A stretch of DNA of 52,380 nt from Christensenellaceae bacterium (GCA_022768945.1 JALEKY010000033.1:1-52380), one strand, 5' to 3'. Counted from the first letter of the stretch, positions 8,243 through 17,633 are shown. The notes: generated by a model not told the origin, from the sequence alone. Numbers and translations are program-made.

Positions 8243-9916
8243 ATGAAGACTGATATCGAAATAGCAAGAGAGGTAATCCCCGAACATATTCTGAAAATCG
8301 CGGAGCGCGCGAACATAGACGAAAAATATATAGAGCTTTACGGCAGAAACAAAGCGAAAATAGATCTTTCGCTTTTAAGCGATTTGAAAGACAAACCGAA
8401 CGGCAAGCTTGTTCTCGTTACGGCAATCACCCCTACTCCCGCGGGCGAAGGGAAAACCACGACAACCATCGGTCTTGCCGACGGGCTTAAACGCATAGGC
8501 AAAAGCGTGACGGTCGCTCTGAGAGAACCGTCGCTCGGTCCGGTGTTCGGCGTTAAAGGCGGCGCGGCGGGCGGAGGATACGCGCAGGTAATTCCTATGG
8601 AAGACATCAATCTTCATTTCACCGGCGATTTCCACGCGATAGGCGCGGCGAACAACTTACTTGCCGCCATGCTCGACAATCATATTCAGCAGGGTAATCG
8701 CCTCGGCATAGACGTGAGAAAAATCACCTGGAAACGCTGTGTGGATATGAACGATCGTCAGCTTCGTTTCGTGGTGGACGGTCTCGGCGGAAAAGCCAAC
8801 GGCGTGCCGAGAGAGGACGGCTTCGATATAACCGTGGCATCGGAAATAATGGCGGTTTTGTGCCTTGCTTCTTCACTGTCCGACCTTAAAGAGAGATTGA
8901 AGAAAATTATCGTAGCCTACACTTACGACGATAAACCCGTAACCGCGGGTGATTTGAAAGCGGCGGGCGCAATGTGCGCGTTGCTCAAAGACGCCTTGAA
9001 GCCTAACCTTGTTCAAACGCTCGAGGGAACTCCCGCGCTCGTTCACGGCGGACCTTTCGCGAATATAGCGCACGGCTGCAATTCCGTCATCGCAACTAAA
9101 ACCGCGCTCAAACTCGGTGAATACACGATTACGGAAGCGGGCTTCGGCGCGGACCTCGGCGCGGAAAAATTCCTCGACATAAAATGCAGAATGGCGGGGC
9201 TTACTCCGGACGCGGTCGTTATCGTAGCAACCGTAAGAGCGCTCAAAATGCACGGAGGACTAAGCAAAACAGAGCTTTCAAAGGAGGATTTGACGGCTCT
9301 CGAAAAAGGTATTCCGAACCTTTTGAGACATGTTGAGAATATCAAAAAAGTGTATAAATTGCCGTGCGTGGTTGCTGTCAATCGCTTCCCGACGGATACG
9401 GACGAGGAAATAAATTTTATAATCGAAAAGTGCCTGAAAACGGGCGTAAATACCGTTCTTTCTACGGTGTGGGCAGACGGTGGAAAGGGCGGCGAGGCTC
9501 TTGCAAGGGAAGTAGTAAGGCTTTGCGAAGAAGAAAAAGGCGACTTTACTTTCAGTTATGAAAGCGATTTGTCTTTAAAAGAAAAGATAGAAGCGGTTGT
9601 TAAAAAAGTGTATAGGGGAAGCGGCGTTACGTATCTCCCCGCGGCTGAAAAACAGCTGTTAAACTTAGAAAAAGGAGGTTTTGGCGGTTACCCCGTATGT
9701 ATTGCGAAAACTCAGTACAGCTTTTCGGACGATCCGACCAAGCTCGGCGCGCCTACCGATTTTACTGTTACAGTAAAGAACGTAAAGGTTTCCGCGGGCG
9801 CGGGATTCGTAGTAGTGTTGACCGGCGACATTATGACGATGCCCGGGCTTCCGAAAGTCCCGGCTGCCGAAAATATCGACGTTGACGAAAACGGAAATAT
9901 CGTCGGGCTGTTCTGA
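8243..9916 (+). CDS. fhs: Formate--tetrahydrofolate ligase
   Basis: The enzyme makes 10-formyltetrahydrofolate from formate, THF and ATP. It feeds purine and fMet synthesis and, in acetogens, the methyl branch of the Wood-Ljungdahl pathway. At 557 residues it is full length. The ATP loop is [14 protein letters not shown] (about 68-81). Family blocks [23 protein letters not shown] and the C-terminal [11 protein letters not shown] are all present. It has the best sigma-A promoter in the window, suggesting high expression, and ends at a terminator shared with sepF. No other one-carbon gene is nearby, so acetogenesis cannot be concluded. Confidence 0.97.
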   Translation: MKTDIEIAREVIPEHILKIAERANIDEKYIELYGRNKAKIDLSLLSDLKDKPNGKLVLVTAITPTPAGEGKTTTTIGLADGLKRIGKSVTVALREPSLGPVFGVKGGAAGGGYAQVIPMEDINLHFTGDFHAIGAANNLLAAMLDNHIQQGNRLGIDVRKITWKRCVDMNDRQLRFVVDGLGGKANGVPREDGFDITVASEIMAVLCLASSLSDLKERLKKIIVAYTYDDKPVTAGDLKAAGAMCALLKDALKPNLVQTLEGTPALVHGGPFANIAHGCNSVIATKTALKLGEYTITEAGFGADLGAEKFLDIKCRMAGLTPDAVVIVATVRALKMHGGLSKTELSKEDLTALEKGIPNLLRHVENIKKVYKLPCVVAVNRFPTDTDEEINFIIEKCLKTGVNTVLSTVWADGGKGGEALAREVVRLCEEEKGDFTFSYESDLSLKEKIEAVVKKVYRGSGVTYLPAAEKQLLNLEKGGFGGYPVCIAKTQYSFSDDPTKLGAPTDFTVTVKNVKVSAGAGFVVVLTGDIMTMPGLPKVPAAENIDVDENGNIVGLF

Positions 9917-9997
9917 TTTTTATAAAAGGATTTAAATAAAAAAGCTCCGTTTCGGCGGTGCGGTGCCCCGCGTTTTTAGCGGCGATGTCAATAAAAC

Positions 9998-10034
9998 AAA
10001 AAAGCGTATTCCTTTTTTCCGGAATGCGCTTTTT
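9998..10034. terminator. Bidirectional terminator between fhs and sepF
   Basis: AAAAAGCGTATTCC and GGAATGCGCTTTTT form a 14-bp stem with one wobble, with A/T runs on both sides, between converging genes. Confidence 0.8.
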
Positions 10035-10070
10035 GATTGTTTGGATTGATTTTTTGACGTTCGGGTTTAA

Positions 10071-10403
10071 TTATCTTCTTACGGTAACGCCGTCTAAGGT
10101 GAAGATGTAAATATCTTTTTCGATCGGCATAACGCCGCCGTCGAGCGCGAAAATAGCACCCGAAAGCATATCGAGCGAGCGTTGAGCGTCGTCCTTTTTC
10201 AGACCGTTCAGATAGACTATTGCCGGTTGATTGTTTTTAAGCGTTTCGATTATTTTTTGAATATCCTCGAACGAGCGCGGGTGAAAAACCTGCATCGCGC
10301 CGCCGTTGGTTTCCCTCGTGTTGATAGGTTTTCCTATGGACGGCGTTTTGCGTTCGTCTTTTTTCTCGTTCACTTCTTTGGTGAAAAAATCGAAGATTCC
10401 CAT
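10071..10403 (-). CDS. sepF: Cell division protein SepF
   Basis: SepF binds FtsZ and the membrane and helps organise the division ring in Gram-positives. The 110-residue protein has an N-terminal amphipathic segment (MGIFDFFTK) suited to membrane binding. After a short charged linker comes the SepF core: VFHPRSFEDIQKIIETL, NQPAIVYLNGL, AQRSLDMLSGAIFALDGG, and a final strand IYIFTLDGV. It is somewhat shorter than the Bacillus protein because the linker is short. It lies about 50 nt downstream of a 507-aa envelope protein in the same direction, so co-transcription is likely. Confidence 0.9.
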   Translation of the reverse strand: MGIFDFFTKEVNEKKDERKTPSIGKPINTRETNGGAMQVFHPRSFEDIQKIIETLKNNQPAIVYLNGLKKDDAQRSLDMLSGAIFALDGGVMPIEKDIYIFTLDGVTVRR

Positions 10404-10453
10404 TGTAACTCCTGTGTAGCACGTGTCTTTTTTATAACGGCGCGCTCGTTTTT

Positions 10454-11977
10454 TTATAGTTTAATAAAGTTTTTCTTGGAGAAAATCATAAACATCGCAA
10501 GCGTGTAAACCGCCGCGCCGAGCAGAATAATTATTATCGCGTACAGCGTGTAGTCCGCGCTGCTCAGATTTTCCGTTTTCTCCTCGTTCTGTTTTATTTC
10601 GGGCAAAAGTTCTGCCGTAATTTCTCCGCCGGCGACGAAAGATTGCTCTCCGTTTTCGTTTTCAATTAAATAATACTCTATTCCGTTCATCTCGTATTTT
10701 GCGAGAACGAAAATTTCTTCGCCTTTAGTCAAAGGGAAAGACGTGTGATTTTTATCCGCAACGGGCAGAACGTAAGTGCTTGAGTCGTGCAAAACGTAGC
10801 CTTTTTCGCGCATTATCGACGGATTTTGGTTTATTGCCGACGCGTTTGAAGAAGCCGTTAAATAGAAGCCCGTTCTTCCGAACAGCACGTAATACCCTTC
10901 GGTTTCTCCGAGAAGAACGAAGGCTTCGTCCTCGGAAAGTCTGCTCGTCTTTTCGTAATCGAAAACGCCGTTTTTGAGGAAGCCGCTGTGTATCGTACGT
11001 CCGCTTGTTACCATTACCGTTTCGGGGGAGGAAGAAAACTTCGCTTCGTACCCCGTAGGAATTTCCACGTCGAAAATGTAATCTCTTAACTTTTCGCCCG
11101 AGAAACCGCATGTCATAAGTTTTTTATCGGTCGCGTTCACAAATATTATTTCGCCTTTGTGTTCGGTAAGTCCGTAAATCTTAACGTCGCTTCCGTCCTG
11201 TCTGTTTTTAAAAGCTGTTTTGACTTCTAAAATCGGCTTTGTTTCATTGTTCTCGAAGCAAAAGATTCCGTCCGCGTTCGAAAAATATGGTTTGCCGTTT
11301 ATTTCGGAAACGAAGTCCGCGACCGCCACCCTGAGTCGCTCGTTCTTTTTATAGAGATTGCCGTTAATAAAATAATATTCATCGCCGGAGGCGTAGCAGA
11401 TTTTCGCAAGCGGCAGGTATGTGGAGGCGGGGGAGTCGAACTCGTACGGCGCGGGTTGCTTTACGAAATTTACGTAATAGTTCATTCCGGTATTTGTAAG
11501 CGTGATGAGCTTATCCGCGAAAAACGCAAATTCGTTCGCGCCGACAGGAGAGGACGAAGAGTCCGTTACGATTTCGTGAACGAACTCGCTTATTTTAACT
11601 CTGCCGAGATTGTTGTCTTTCGAATAGTAAATATAATCGCCGTTTCGCGCGATGCTCCCCGCAACTTTTATTTTTCTTATGTATATTTTTTCGTCATAAA
11701 AGAAAACGGTGCGTTCGCCGTCCGCAACCACGATTATTTCGTCGTCCGCATAAACGCTTGTAGGCGAAACGAACTCGAAATCGAGATAGTTTATCGCGGT
11801 AAGCGGCTTGTCGCCCTCGTCTGCCGACGTTTCGGCACGCGCGTTTGAAAAAGTATGCGAGATAAAAGAGGGGAGCGACAGTATAATCAAAAGCACGAAA
11901 ATAAGCCCCCGAGGGAAAATTCCCGCGGACGTAAGCCTGTTTTCGTTATTCGCATTGTAATTTAGCTTTCGTTCCAT
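10454..11977 (-). CDS. Envelope protein with signal peptide, propeller-like body, SH3-like segment and C-terminal membrane anchor
   Basis: This 507-residue protein has a hydrophobic signal segment at about 26-46 with a likely cleavage region SNARAETSAD. Repeated beta-strand blocks (for example TVFFYDEKIYI, NGDYIYYSKDNN, GDEYYFINGNLY) suggest a beta-propeller. An SH3-like stretch follows (about 415-455: VLPVADKNHTSFPL, EEIFVLAKYEM), then one transmembrane helix near the end and a short basic tail. The topology implies an exported body facing the envelope. I recognise no named family. It precedes sepF on the same strand, so a link with division or wall growth is a guess. A shorter protein of similar plan lies at 13,117. 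Confidence 0.65.
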   Translation of the reverse strand: MERKLNYNANNENRLTSAGIFPRGLIFVLLIILSLPSFISHTFSNARAETSADEGDKPLTAINYLDFEFVSPTSVYADDEIIVVADGERTVFFYDEKIYIRKIKVAGSIARNGDYIYYSKDNNLGRVKISEFVHEIVTDSSSSPVGANEFAFFADKLITLTNTGMNYYVNFVKQPAPYEFDSPASTYLPLAKICYASGDEYYFINGNLYKKNERLRVAVADFVSEINGKPYFSNADGIFCFENNETKPILEVKTAFKNRQDGSDVKIYGLTEHKGEIIFVNATDKKLMTCGFSGEKLRDYIFDVEIPTGYEAKFSSSPETVMVTSGRTIHSGFLKNGVFDYEKTSRLSEDEAFVLLGETEGYYVLFGRTGFYLTASSNASAINQNPSIMREKGYVLHDSSTYVLPVADKNHTSFPLTKGEEIFVLAKYEMNGIEYYLIENENGEQSFVAGGEITAELLPEIKQNEEKTENLSSADYTLYAIIIILLGAAVYTLAMFMIFSKKNFIKL

Positions 11978-12188
11978 TGCTTTTTCTATCTCGATATATA
12001 CCTATTTAGTATATATTAACATATTCGGGTTGGTTTTGTCTATAAAATCGACAAAACTTCCGACATTTTTATTATTAAATATGAAAAACCGTGTCATATT
12101 TGCGATGATATACTATTCATATAAAACGCGAACATATGTTCGCCTAAGCGGAATATTGTAACACCGCATTTTTAAAAAAGCGCAATCG

Positions 12189-12225
12189 AACGCCGTTTTT
12201 TTCGAAAAAAAGAAAAAATGGCGTT
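12189..12225. repeat. Nested inverted repeat in the 400-nt gap before the HTH gene
   Basis: AACGCC (12189-12194) and GGCGTT (12220-12225) enclose a perfect TTTTTTTCGAAAAAAA palindrome. A -10-like TATAAT at 12254-12259 lacks a matching -35. Apart from this hairpin I see no gene between 11,978 and 12,377; short frames here have no ribosome binding site. Confidence 0.4.
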
Positions 12226-12377
12226 AAGGCGGTCGGTAAGGCAACGGGGCTATTATAATAACACACGTAAACTTTTTCCGCCGCTTTTCGGCTATGCCGG
12301 CGTCGGTTGCGGCGGTTCGCGTTTGAAGGACAGTCGTCCGAAACTTTTTTCAGGAATAAATACGGGGGAGTAAAAAT

Positions 12378-13067
12378 ATGCACGTAAAATCTAAAACTTT
12401 AGTAAAAGCTTATTCTAAACTAAGCGAAATTTCAACGCAGTATGCCGAATTTGCAGAGCAAACCGCGGCGCGAAGCTTTTACGACAACAGCCCGACGCTC
12501 GTTCTTTGCGAAAGGATAGCCGAGCTTTACGAAAAGAGCAATCTTGCCGCGCTTTTAAAAGCAAAGATTAAAAACGCTTTCAAAATGCTCGACGAGGAAG
12601 AACTTAAAATTCTCGCCTGCTGGAAACGCGGCAATCGCGAGGGGTTGTTTCTTTCGGAACGCAGTTATTTCAGAAAGCTGTCGCGCACGTTCACAAAGCT
12701 CGAAAGCGCGCTGAAAATTCAGGGGGTTACGGACGAAGCTTTCAAAAAAGTATATTCGGCTAAGCTTGTGTACATAAAAACGCTCGCTTCGATTTACGAG
12801 GTGGAGGCGCAGGGAATAGCAAAGCGTTTAAAATCCCTTAAAATCAACCGCTCTTTTTCTTCGAGTCTCAAATCGAAAGACAGCGAGAGTTTAAACGAAG
12901 AAGCTTCCTCCGCCGAGGTAAAAGGCGACCGAATAACGACCGAAAAAGAGGAGAGAATTTCAACCGGAAAGTCTGAGCGCATACCGATGGCGACTCGCCC
13001 GGGAAAAGCGGCAGGCAGGAACGGTCGCAGGACAAAAACCCCGTATATCGCGCATTATTCGGCATAA
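12378..13067 (+). CDS. Unknown protein with a sigma region 4/ArpU-like helix-turn-helix segment
   Basis: This 229-residue basic, helical protein begins after a strong GGGGGAG ribosome binding site. Residues 72-113 (LDEEELKILACWKRG, SERSYFRKLSRTFTKLESAL) follow the pattern of sigma region 4 or phage ArpU-like regulators: an acidic start, then S-E-R-S-Y-x-R-K recognition-helix residues. The C-terminal 75 residues are charged and low complexity, ending in a very basic tail. It sits between two minus-strand envelope-protein genes. It could be a transcription factor or an unrelated helical protein; I do not recognise a named family. Confidence 0.55.
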   Translation: MHVKSKTLVKAYSKLSEISTQYAEFAEQTAARSFYDNSPTLVLCERIAELYEKSNLAALLKAKIKNAFKMLDEEELKILACWKRGNREGLFLSERSYFRKLSRTFTKLESALKIQGVTDEAFKKVYSAKLVYIKTLASIYEVEAQGIAKRLKSLKINRSFSSSLKSKDSESLNEEASSAEVKGDRITTEKEERISTGKSERIPMATRPGKAAGRNGRRTKTPYIAHYSA

Positions 13068-13116
13068 TTCGCGCGTTTTAGCAGCGGGCGGTCACCACTT
13101 GCTATGGAGAGAGAAG

Positions 13117-13929
13117 TTAATCTTCTTCGTCGTCCGTCCGTTTAAGCGTTTTGCTTTTCGGCAGAAAAATCACGTACATCGCGATAACCGCAATCACGCA
13201 AAGAACGGAAATAAGAATGACCTTATTCGTATCCGACGAAAGGAAGTTTTCTTTTTCGTCGCCCGTTTCGCTTTGCGGCTCGGGAAGAGGTTTTTCAACG
13301 GGCATCGCGTCGGAGTGAGGGGGAACGTTAATTTCCTCGAACACTTCCGCAGAATAGTATCCGAATTTACCGCCGCACAAAACGTAGCAATATCTTCCGC
13401 CCGAACTTCGGGTGTAGTAGCCGTAGAAAAACGGATCGGTAAGCCCTTCCGTTTCGCTTGCGGAGTAGTACTTTGTGAACTCGGCGTTTTTGTAAAACGT
13501 GCCGCTCCCTTCCTTTTTCGGGAAGACGTTGGGAAAGCTTTTGCCGCTCGGCGGCTCGGTCTGGAAAAGCACGTCCGAAACCTTAACGTATCCGTAAACG
13601 CCGCGCGCGTAGTCGTAGTCTTCGTAGCAGTAGACGGCGCGGCATACTTCGCCCGAGATTTCTTTTACGGAAAGGAAATAGGTGTACGGCAGAGTGAAGA
13701 TTTTTTCGGTTAGTTCGGCGTCCGAATAAAAGTCAGCCTTTTTGTCGTTGACGCGGGCGTATACCGCCTTTTCGGAAGAGAGAATTTCCTCCGCTTCGGC
13801 AACGGAAAGCGAGTATATCGTTTCGGCGTTCGATAAACAAACGGGTAAATATGTCAAATCCGCGCAAAGCAAGAACAAATATATAATTGTCAAAGCGAAA
13901 AACGCTTTTTTCGTTGCAATCGTTTTCAT
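13117..13929 (-). CDS. Envelope protein with signal peptide, SH3-like segments and C-terminal membrane anchor
   Basis: The 270-residue protein has an N-terminal hydrophobic segment (about 8-30) followed by LSNAET as a likely cleavage site. Two repeated Tyr-rich beta segments (VYARVNDKKADFYSDAEL; GTFYKNAEFTKYYSAS) look like bacterial SH3-type modules. A Pro/Glu-rich spacer precedes a transmembrane helix at about 234-256, and a basic then acidic tail follows. The plan is close to that of the 507-aa protein at 10,454, so the two may be functionally related. Function unknown. TATAAT ends 11 nt before the ATG, so the leader is only a few nucleotides and no ribosome binding site is visible. Confidence 0.62.
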   Translation of the reverse strand: MKTIATKKAFFALTIIYLFLLCADLTYLPVCLSNAETIYSLSVAEAEEILSSEKAVYARVNDKKADFYSDAELTEKIFTLPYTYFLSVKEISGEVCRAVYCYEDYDYARGVYGYVKVSDVLFQTEPPSGKSFPNVFPKKEGSGTFYKNAEFTKYYSASETEGLTDPFFYGYYTRSSGGRYCYVLCGGKFGYYSAEVFEEINVPPHSDAMPVEKPLPEPQSETGDEKENFLSSDTNKVILISVLCVIAVIAMYVIFLPKSKTLKRTDDEED

Positions 13930-13940
13930 AAAGTAAATCG

Positions 13941-13969
13941 ATTATACATCTTTATCGGTTGCGGTAAAA
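13941..13969 (-). promoter_or_regulatory. Promoter of the 270-aa envelope protein, near-leaderless
   Basis: On the minus strand TTTTAC (13969-13964), a 17-bp spacer and TATAAT (13946-13941), with 11 nt between the -10 box and the ATG at 13929. Confidence 0.55.
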
Positions 13970-14032
13970 AGCGCGTTTTGATTTATATTAAAGTATATTG
14001 TCGAAAATAAGTTTTAATAAATACGGCAAAAT

Positions 14033-14066
14033 AAAAACGCCGAAGGGAGAGAAAAGACATTCGGCG
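14033..14066 (-). terminator. Terminator of the panT-coaX operon
   Basis: On the minus strand CGCCGAA and TTCGGCG form a 7-bp stem (14066-14060 with 14044-14038) followed by a TTTTTATTTT tract. Confidence 0.75.
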
Positions 14067-14071
14067 GCGCG

Positions 14072-14099
14072 TTAGGGATAAGGAATGGAATCCCTAAGC
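14072..14099 (-). repeat. Solitary copy of a 27-nt dispersed inverted-repeat motif
   Basis: TTAGGGAT and ATCCCTAA form an 8-bp hairpin. GAATGGAATCCCTAAGC (14083-14099) is identical to 40127-40143, and the motif also resembles 39847-39873 in the other orientation. Confidence 0.5.
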
Positions 14100-14185
14100 T
14101 TATTTATTGCAAATGACGAGTGCGCCCGCTCGCATCAAAAATCAAAGACAGGGAGAGCAATCGTTAACGGCAAAGAGGGTAGAAT

Positions 14186-14959
14186 TTATTTCTTCGCGTT
14201 CATATCGTAGAGCATTTTAAGCCCTTCGAGTGTGAGAGTTCTGTCCACGATATCTATGCAGGGGGTTTCTTTGGAGATGAATTCGCCTAAACCGCCCGTC
14301 GCTATGACTTTCGTATCCGGACGGCAGGTTTCTTTTTTCATCATCGAAACTATCCTTTCCACAAGCCCGGCGAAGCCGTATAACAGCCCGGCTTGCATGT
14401 TGGTAACGGTGTCCGTACAGACGACTTTCCCGGGGAATTCGAGTTCCACGTCCGGAAGTTTAGCCGTGCCGTTGACGAGAGAATCGAGCGACGCTTTTAT
14501 CCCTGGGGCGATAACGCCTCCGATAAGTTTTGCGTCCTCGGTGATTACGTTGAAAGTGGTAGCCGTGCCGAAATCGATAACTATGCAAGGTCCGCCGTAT
14601 TTTTTAAATGCCGCAACGCTGTTTACTATTCTGTCCGCGCCGACTTCTTTGGCGTTTTCAACTCTCATGTTCAAGCCCGTTCTGATGCCGGGACCGACTT
14701 CGAGAGGTTTTATGCCGAAGAAGTATTCGCACATATGGCAAACGGTATAGTTGAGCGCCGGGATCACCGACGAGAGAATTACTCCTTTTACGTCGAGAGG
14801 CGAGATGCTTTTGCTCGAAAGCAGATTGAGGAGAACCGCGCCGTATTCGTCCGCCGTTTTTTTAGCCGCGGAAGTAACGCGGAAACTCGCTTTAAGCTCG
14901 TCGCCGTCGAATACGCCGTACTTTATGTTGGTGTTGCCTACGTCTATTACAAGTATCAT
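14186..14959 (-). CDS. coaX: Type III pantothenate kinase
   Basis: CoaX phosphorylates pantothenate as the first committed step of coenzyme A synthesis. It is a 257-residue member of the acetate/sugar kinase fold. The nucleotide-binding P loop IDVGNTNIKYGVF is at the N-terminus, the catalytic-aspartate motif is GADRIVNSVAA, DFGTATTFNV is the second phosphate motif, and GGLGEFI follows near the end. The GGAG ribosome binding site is clear. The ATG lies 4 nt after the stop of an ECF substrate-binding protein, so the two form an operon; this pairing points to pantothenate as the imported vitamin. Confidence 0.94.
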   Translation of the reverse strand: MILVIDVGNTNIKYGVFDGDELKASFRVTSAAKKTADEYGAVLLNLLSSKSISPLDVKGVILSSVIPALNYTVCHMCEYFFGIKPLEVGPGIRTGLNMRVENAKEVGADRIVNSVAAFKKYGGPCIVIDFGTATTFNVITEDAKLIGGVIAPGIKASLDSLVNGTAKLPDVELEFPGKVVCTDTVTNMQAGLLYGFAGLVERIVSMMKKETCRPDTKVIATGGLGEFISKETPCIDIVDRTLTLEGLKMLYDMNAKK

Positions 14960-14963
14960 TATA

Positions 14964-15566
14964 TTATCTCCGCTCCGATTTGTCTAAAAGAGAGTAAACG
15001 TTGTAAACGGAAGGGGCGAGAACAAGGTTTATGCCGAGTTCGGCAAGGAAGTTTACTCCCGCGCAACCTATTATCAGAAAGTATAAAACGCTTTGCCCGT
15101 CGGTAACGAAATTTCCCGAAAGGGTGTCGGTCATAAACAGCGCGCCGATTATAAACAGCGAGGTGTTTACGACGGGAGCCGTCGCCGCGGCAACGAAAGT
15201 GCCGACCTTCTTGTTCTTGAAAGCTTTGAAAACAAAGCCGGAAACAACGCCTGCCGCCGTACCTTTTACAAGGCATATGCACGAGGTTATAACGGGGTGG
15301 TCTCCGAACAGAACGTTCGTGAACGCGTCCGCTCCCGTGATGCCTGCGATAAGTGTTATAAGACCGAACGCGAAGCCGAGTATTCCGCCGGAAAGAGGGC
15401 CTAAAACCATCGCGCCGACCACTATCGGTACGAGAGTGAGCGAAATCGTTACCGGTCCTATCTTTATGCCCGAAGCAAAAAGCTGCAATACGATAACGAG
15501 AGCGAGAAGCACGGCGAGAGAGGTTATGTTCTTCGCCGTAAAGAAAGTTTTGTTTTCGGTATTCAA
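14964..15566 (-). CDS. ECF transporter S component, probably pantothenate-specific (PanT-like)
   Basis: This integral membrane protein of about 200 residues has six hydrophobic segments (starting near residues 14, 37, 53, 90, 128 and 160), the fold expected for an energy-coupling-factor S component. Such proteins bind a vitamin and use shared EcfA/EcfT modules encoded elsewhere. The glycine-rich loops VLGPLSGGILGFAFGLI resemble those of other S components. Pantothenate is inferred from the tight linkage to coaX. I prefer the TTG at 15566 because GGAGGA sits 7 nt before it; reading from 15581 would place the start over that site. Confidence 0.82.
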   Translation of the reverse strand: MNTENKTFFTAKNITSLAVLLALVIVLQLFASGIKIGPVTISLTLVPIVVGAMVLGPLSGGILGFAFGLITLIAGITGADAFTNVLFGDHPVITSCICLVKGTAAGVVSGFVFKAFKNKKVGTFVAAATAPVVNTSLFIIGALFMTDTLSGNFVTDGQSVLYFLIIGCAGVNFLAELGINLVLAPSVYNVYSLLDKSERR

Positions 15567-15665
15567 TTTTTGTTCCTCCAATCAAATTCGTCCCGTGCGG
15601 CGAAAAAGGCGTTTTGACGGTCTCGCCCGACTGCCGCGACGATATCTGTTATTAAAACCGAATTC

Positions 15666-15694
15666 AGTATAGCATACGCGATTTTAAAAATCAA
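15666..15694 (-). promoter_or_regulatory. Promoter of the panT-coaX operon
   Basis: On the minus strand TTGATT (15694-15689), a 17-bp spacer and TATACT (15671-15666). The leader to the TTG start is about 95 nt; I see no recognisable riboswitch in it. Confidence 0.75.
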
Positions 15695-15699
15695 GCGTT

Positions 15700-16154
15700 T
15701 GGTATAGGGGGGGCTTTCGTCGCGGTAAAAGCGAAAAGAAGCGCGGAACTTTTTGCGGTAAAAGTATTATTGATCGCTTTTATGCGTTTAATGCGCGTTT
15801 TATGGGGTATTTGTTTTTTTAAAAACAATAAAAAAAGTTGGCGGTGAATTTAAAAATCGTATAAAACGTGTGGTAATATTTTTGACGAGGAGGCAATCCG
15901 AAACCTTGATTGGTCGCACGGCTCGTTCCGGCGGTCAAGCACGGCTTCGGAATAATCCGTCGGAAGGGAACGGCGCGGAAGCTTATTTGCGCGCCGAAGC
16001 GAATTTATGTTTTACGCGGCGGTGTTATGCCTGCCAATATAATACGAACCGTGGTTTTGCGGCGTGTTTTTTGTTAATACTTTGTTGCGCTCGCGGTTTA
16101 TACCTGTGTATTATTCTCGGCGGCATACATCGCGGGAAAAGGAGATTCCGTTTT
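15700..16154. other. Intergenic region upstream of the phage-like island
   Basis: This stretch has no convincing gene. The terminase frame stays open back to 15870, but the peptide it would add is Arg/Cys-rich with no family resemblance. A GAGGAGG at about 15887 is not followed by a sensible start. TTGTTTTT/AAAAACAA near 15810-15827 forms a small A/T hairpin. I found no integrase, repressor, att-like tRNA end or clear promoter. Confidence 0.5.
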
Positions 16155-17633
16155 GTGATAAAAAGATTTTATACGGTAACCCCGATGCTTCTTCCCGACG
16201 GGGGAAGCGCGGAGGCGGACGTAATAAACAGAATAATAGAAATCGAAAAAGAACAGAAAAGACGTAAAGACGCCGCGCTCGCCACGTACAATGCAGGTGA
16301 AAAAGTTCATAAAAAGCAGCTCGCGTTTCACAAAAGCAAAAGTCGCAACAGGTGGGTTTTCGGCGGCAACAGAAGCGGAAAAACGGAGTGCGGCGCGGTC
16401 GAATGTTTGTATATGGCGCTCGGCATTCACCCGTACAGAGAAAACCGAAAGGACGTTTTCGGGTGGGTGGTTTCGCTGTCGTCGCAGGTGCAGAGGGACG
16501 TGGCTCAAAAAAAGATTCTTCACTATCTCGACAAAAGCAGAATTGTAGATATAACGATGCTTGCCGGGAGAAAGGAATATCCCGAAAACGGCATTATCGA
16601 CCAGATAAGGGTGAGAAACGCGTTCGGAGGCGTGTCTGTCATAGGGTTTAAATCGTGCGATCAGGGCAGAGAGAAATTTCAGGGTTCTTCCCTCGATTTC
16701 GTGTGGTTCGACGAGGAGCCGCCACGGGATATTTACGAGGAATGCAGAATGAGAGTTCTGGATAAATCGGGGGATATTTTCGGCACGATGACTCCTCTTA
16801 AGGGGCTTACTTTTGCTTATACCGATTTGTATTTAAAGGCGGACGGAGATAAAATCTGGTGCGAGTTTATGGAATGGAAAGATAACCCGTATCTTCCGGA
16901 AAGCGAGATAGAAGCGCTTACTTCGGCTCTTTCTTCGGACGAGCTCGAAAGCCGAAGATACGGCAGATTTCATTCCGCCGAGGGGCTTGTGTATACCGAG
17001 TTTACCGAAGAGTGCATTATAGAACCTTTCGACGTTCCGTTCGAATGGCAGGACACGCTGTCGATAGATCCGGGGCTAAATAACCCCCTTTCCTGTCATT
17101 GGTACTGCACGGATTACGACGGAAACGTGTACGTGGTAGCAGAGCACTACGCCGCGGGTAAAACGGTGGATTGGCATGCGGAAAGGATAAGGGAGATTTC
17201 ATCTTCGCTCGGGTGGCATACGGACGGCAAGGGGCGTATACGCGCGCTTATAGATTCCGCCGCAAATCAGAAGACACTCGCTTCTCCGCGTTCGGTGTCG
17301 GATTTGTTTTTCGAGCAGGGAATACTTGTCGATACCAAGGTGAATAAAGATTTGTTTGCGGGCATAAGTCGCGTAAAACAAGCGTTTTCGGCTAAAAAGC
17401 TGTTCATTTTCAAAAACTGCGTCAACCTTATAAGAGAGCTGAAAGGCTATTGGTGGGGAAACGACGACGTGCCTTTAAAAAAGGACGACCACGCGCTGGA
17501 CGAACTCAGATATTACATAATGAGCAAGCGGCAGTTCGCGCCTCCTCTTCCCGCGCCGACGGAAATTCAGAAGGATAAGGAAAGGCTCGCGAGGAAAATA
17601 GAAAGAGAACGCCGAGCCGCATTTAATCTATGA
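16155..17633 (+). CDS. Phage terminase large subunit
   Basis: This protein of about 492 residues is the DNA-packaging motor. The ATPase domain has Walker A GGNRSGKT (about 70-77), Walker B DFVWFDEEPP (about 181-190) with the catalytic glutamate, and a coupling motif GTMTPLKG. The RNase H-like nuclease domain has its acidic residues in SIDPGLNNP (D305), ALIDSAANQ and HALDELRYYI. Every catalytic position I can check is intact. I choose the GTG at 16155 because AAGGAG lies 11 nt before it; the ATG at 16185 is the alternative and lacks a site. Its stop overlaps the next gene by 4 nt (ATGA). Confidence 0.92.
   Translation: MIKRFYTVTPMLLPDGGSAEADVINRIIEIEKEQKRRKDAALATYNAGEKVHKKQLAFHKSKSRNRWVFGGNRSGKTECGAVECLYMALGIHPYRENRKDVFGWVVSLSSQVQRDVAQKKILHYLDKSRIVDITMLAGRKEYPENGIIDQIRVRNAFGGVSVIGFKSCDQGREKFQGSSLDFVWFDEEPPRDIYEECRMRVLDKSGDIFGTMTPLKGLTFAYTDLYLKADGDKIWCEFMEWKDNPYLPESEIEALTSALSSDELESRRYGRFHSAEGLVYTEFTEECIIEPFDVPFEWQDTLSIDPGLNNPLSCHWYCTDYDGNVYVVAEHYAAGKTVDWHAERIREISSSLGWHTDGKGRIRALIDSAANQKTLASPRSVSDLFFEQGILVDTKVNKDLFAGISRVKQAFSAKKLFIFKNCVNLIRELKGYWWGNDDVPLKKDDHALDELRYYIMSKRQFAPPLPAPTEIQKDKERLARKIERERRAAFNL

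Noticed and set aside
12093-12120. Sigma-E-like -35 GTCATATT with CATATAAA downstream
   Set aside because: The spacing (17 nt) is too long for sigma-E and the -10 is poor; no sporulation gene follows.
15870-16154. N-terminal extension of the terminase large subunit
   Set aside because: The added Arg/Cys-rich peptide resembles nothing, while a GTG at 16155 with AAGGAG fits the start of a normal TerL.
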